Positions 7,101-7,709 of a DNA stretch of 7,709 nucleotides are shown one piece after another. The stretch is from Gemmatimonadales bacterium UBA1120 (GTDB taxonomy: Bacteria > Gemmatimonadota > Gemmatimonadetes > Longimicrobiales > Gaopeijiaceae), in NCBI GenBank assembly GCA_002313925.1, contig DCAZ01000056.1, forward strand, positions 1 through 7,709, in the 5' to 3' direction. Within the stretch, counting starts at the first letter, position 1, and each line of letters begins with the position of its first letter. The position numbers and the translations under genes were made by a program. The notes below the pieces were generated by a model. That model searched no databases. It was not told the origin of the DNA and was given only the letters and a program-made list of their open reading frames with translations.

Positions 7101-7344
7101 GTACGTTTAGAAGTAAGAAACGGCCGGCTGCATTTGTTAAGGCACCGATACCGGTACCTGGAATGTAGACCTGGGCCGCCTCAAGTGGACGCCGTGACGC
7201 AGCGTCCGTCACCGTACCGACGAGCGTGCCCGCTGATTGGGCAGCAACGTGGTTCGGTGTCCACCCGATCGCGAGAGCAAGGGCGAGTGAGACTGCCCCT
7301 GTTAACACGGCGGATGGGAGACGTTTTGACGTAGTAAACGTCAT
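4108..7344 (-). CDS. SusC/RagA family TonB-linked outer-membrane transporter
   Basis: This 1078-residue protein is a TonB-dependent outer-membrane transporter that imports the ligand captured by its SusD partner, using energy from TonB-ExbB-ExbD. A Sec signal peptide (MTFTTSKR plus a hydrophobic core, cleavage near VAA-Q at 35/36) is followed by a carboxypeptidase-D-regulatory-like Ig-fold domain (about 40-117), a TonB-box-like LDEIVVTG (123-130), the plug (about 136-265, with IRIRGSSSLS, YVDGIRVD, IERIEILKG and ATLYGTEASNGVIQIFTKRG motifs) and a long beta-barrel ending in the outer-membrane signature Phe (RVTF). The N-terminal extension and length are typical of SusC rather than of siderophore receptors. 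Cys839, Cys882, Cys1047 and Cys1053 lie in likely loop regions. The reading frame continues upstream to a GTG at 7425, but ATG 7344 has GGGAGG six bases before it and starts a clean signal peptide. Confidence 0.94.
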   Translation of the reverse strand: MTFTTSKRLPSAVLTGAVSLALALAIGWTPNHVAAQSAGTLVGTVTDAASRRPLEAAQVYIPGTGIGALTNAAGRFLLLNVPAGEYTLTAELVGYRSGEQTVTVGAGQSVQIDIGLAQTAITLDEIVVTGAGIATEKRKLGNTIATIDVASTIENAPIADFSQLIAGREPGVVALPSSGFTGEGARIRIRGSSSLSQLNEPIVYVDGIRVDRSAVQNFNGQGNPSRLDDIPPESIERIEILKGAAAATLYGTEASNGVIQIFTKRGRAGAPRFTAQADFTGIQVPTNRINNIAGFARNASEQAMISSRWGKSVGLYEVIEEPLVPTLLETGFNQTYSASASGGSEAFQYYISGRFADEDGGYDAAQNFEPVEGLDPEVDTNRRVSLNSNFTLIPSSKVRIGISTLYSDMEHHTPDNSNNIYGVFSSALMSQLHKASASNLYGNPAFATTRENMYQLNVANSSHFAGSMNVGYTPMDGFRLDGVFGVDFTSDDTFNFRPYKWNVDGFSGSTPDGSRNVQQHRSREITTDLKGSYINNMDVGDMTFENTILFGGQGFLRQNQYAGGSGRDFPGPGLETLSALANEGSFESWVRVVQIGGYVQDQIGWNDWVFATVGGRWDANSAFGSEFSTAFYPKASLSVIPSQGLEWNSDLISTFRIRGAVGQSGLQPGAFDKFTTFSPQPSEEGPGVQPANLGNAGLKPEVSTEWEFGTEVGLFDDTWSLDATYWTRHVADALVARRYPVTGGFTQTQLSNIGSLDAWGMELNLRGSLIQTESVSLNVFANGAYLNEMITDMGGAPPLKTGNTYPRYRNFLLQGYAPASFFGAKTADVAIPLNIDGTCTEPSQAAALEYFGVPRDPSSFKPLAIGNSDFDTPNGQFVSHNCGAGLLESYLGKPAPDWAGSFGFNVLFASNFEFSALAEYKLGYHAQDLSGQFRRSNSFIGRNTPQSARLWATMLNPATSAQDRLDAAIEWATQVESLAPMSGMNAIFEASFIRLRELSLSYRVPADIVDGWGLSTATINLGARNSYLYMPGNYPGMDPEGNVTGRCNGGLNCNFLDATEGWGLPIPRRFTLSTRVTF

Positions 7345-7350
7345 ACTTGC

Positions 7351-7356
7351 CCTCCC
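7351..7356 (-). promoter_or_regulatory. Ribosome binding site that fixes the susC start
   Basis: GGGAGG on the minus strand lies six bases before ATG 7344. Codons in the same frame exist upstream to a GTG at 7425, but the product would carry 27 extra residues before the signal peptide. The same GGGAGG motif stands eight bases before the susD ATG (4101-4106), which supports the choice. Confidence 0.8.
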
Positions 7357-7423
7357 GAATGGAGTTTGGACTTTAGAAAACATAATAGATGCTGAGGAAG
7401 TTATTTCCCTGCTAAAACTAGCC

Positions 7424-7464
7424 ACCTAATGCGCGAACAGAACCTCCTCTGCTTTACATTAGGT
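7424..7464 (-). promoter_or_regulatory. 8-bp inverted repeat in the susC upstream leader
   Basis: Arms ACCTAATG (7424-7431) and CATTAGGT (7457-7464) are perfect inverted repeats separated by 25 bases. They lie 80-120 bases before the susC start and downstream of the promoter candidate at 7480-7508, so they would be in the 5' leader RNA as a large-loop stem, or act as two half-sites for a DNA-binding regulator. The loop contains GAGGAGG. A partial direct repeat of the right arm (TTAGGTC, TTAGGAC) continues to about 7474. The role is inferred. Confidence 0.4.
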
Positions 7465-7479
7465 CAGTTAGGACCGGCA

Positions 7480-7508
7480 ATGATACCCATATGTAAGTTT
7501 ACGAGCAA
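7480..7508 (-). promoter_or_regulatory. Candidate sigma-70-type promoter for susC-susD
   Basis: On the minus strand TTGCTC (7503-7508) and TATCAT (7480-7485) are separated by exactly 17 bases. The -10 box matches the consensus at five of six positions, the -35 at only three. The implied leader is about 130 bases. A second -10-like TATTAT lies nearer the gene at about 7383-7388 without a good -35 partner. Promoter rules in this lineage may differ, so this is tentative. Confidence 0.3.
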
Positions 7509-7571
7509 CGATTTTCAGTGGTATATGACTTGACCGTATTTCTTTAGAAAAAATGGGACTCTTGGCAGTTG

Positions 7572-7709
7572 CTATGCGATTAGCCGAGCAATGCACTCGA
7601 TTTCAATATCGCAGAACTTGGGCAGGGCAGCTGCCTGTACTGCTGCACGCGCAGGTCGATGTTCACCGAAGTGCTGTTCATACATTTTGTTCATCGCTGC
7701 GAAATCATT
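7572..7709 (-). CDS. ridA: RidA (YjgF/YER057c/UK114) family 2-iminobutanoate/2-iminopropanoate deaminase, C-terminal part
   Basis: The last 45 codons and TAG stop of a gene whose start lies beyond the right edge are visible. RidA proteins are small cytosolic trimers that hydrolyse reactive enamine/imine intermediates such as 2-aminoacrylate, released by PLP enzymes, to keto acids and ammonia. The fragment shows the family C-terminal signature: NDFAAMNKMY, FGEHRPARAAVQAAALP and CDIEIECIA. The Arg in RPARAAV corresponds to the catalytic arginine of RidA (Arg105 in enterobacteria), and the Glu in IEIE to the conserved carboxylate near the active site. Usual length is about 125-130 residues, so about two thirds is missing. 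It is separated from susC by 227 bp and is probably an independent transcription unit. The symbol is tentative because RidA subfamilies are not distinguishable from this piece. Confidence 0.88.
   Translation of the reverse strand, partial: NDFAAMNKMYEQHFGEHRPARAAVQAAALPKFCDIEIECIARLIA

Noticed and set aside
4108..7425. Longer susC product starting at GTG 7425 (27 extra N-terminal residues)
   Set aside because: It would place a charged and polar stretch before the signal peptide and lacks a well-spaced SD; ATG 7344 has GGGAGG six bases upstream.
7545..7571. T-rich run after the ridA stop as an intrinsic terminator
   Set aside because: There is a run of six T on the minus strand, but the preceding bases form only about a 3-bp stem, so no real hairpin supports it.
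1..7709. CRISPR array, insertion sequence, phage or defence system
   Set aside because: No regularly spaced repeats, transposase or integrase motifs, target-site duplications or nuclease/helicase-type proteins are visible; coding density and strand bias look like ordinary chromosome.

Overview
All recognisable genes in this window lie on the minus strand. Read in the direction of transcription, from high to low coordinates, they are: the tail of a RidA family deaminase gene cut by the right edge (7572-7709); a large SusC/RagA-type TonB-dependent outer-membrane transporter (4108-7344); its partner SusD/RagB-type surface lipoprotein (2758-4092); a strong hairpin terminator; two small overlapping genes for predicted lipoproteins of unknown function (2219-2656 and 1719-2222); a membrane-bound PlsC-like acyltransferase (196-1533); and a selenocysteine tRNA cut by the left edge (1-89).

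The organism is a diderm bacterium, because it has a SusC/SusD pair, a C-terminal Phe on a beta-barrel protein and several lipobox signal peptides. SusC/SusD pairs are typical of Bacteroidota but are also abundant in Gemmatimonadota and related phyla. The moderately high GC content, the GGGAGG-type Shine-Dalgarno sites before susC and susD, and the SusC/SusD end sequences (paired cysteines, a WGLPIPRRF-type SusC tail) suggest to me an uncultured Gemmatimonadota-like lineage. That assignment is from memory of family features, not from a search.

The core is the susC-susD operon. Its genes are 15 bp apart, and the susD ribosome binding site starts one base after the susC stop. The pair should form a surface complex in which the SusD lipoprotein captures a ligand and the TonB-energised SusC barrel imports it. 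No glycoside hydrolase, sulfatase, peptidase or sigma/anti-sigma gene lies next to it, so the substrate cannot be read from this window. A 227-bp region upstream of susC holds a promoter candidate and an 8-bp inverted repeat in the presumed leader. Downstream of susD, two hairpins, the second with a T-tract, probably reduce transcription into the two lipoprotein genes. Those genes overlap by ATGA and are probably translationally coupled.

The left part holds housekeeping-type functions: a phospholipid-type acyltransferase with four probable C-terminal membrane segments, and tRNA-Sec (anticodon UCA), which implies that the genome decodes UGA as selenocysteine. No convincing selenoprotein gene is visible here. 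I found no CRISPR array, insertion sequence, phage gene or defence system. The points most worth a second look are the tRNA-Sec, the intercistronic terminator arrangement, the odd two-lipoprotein module, and a very strong Shine-Dalgarno sequence that serves only a four-codon ORF upstream of the acyltransferase.
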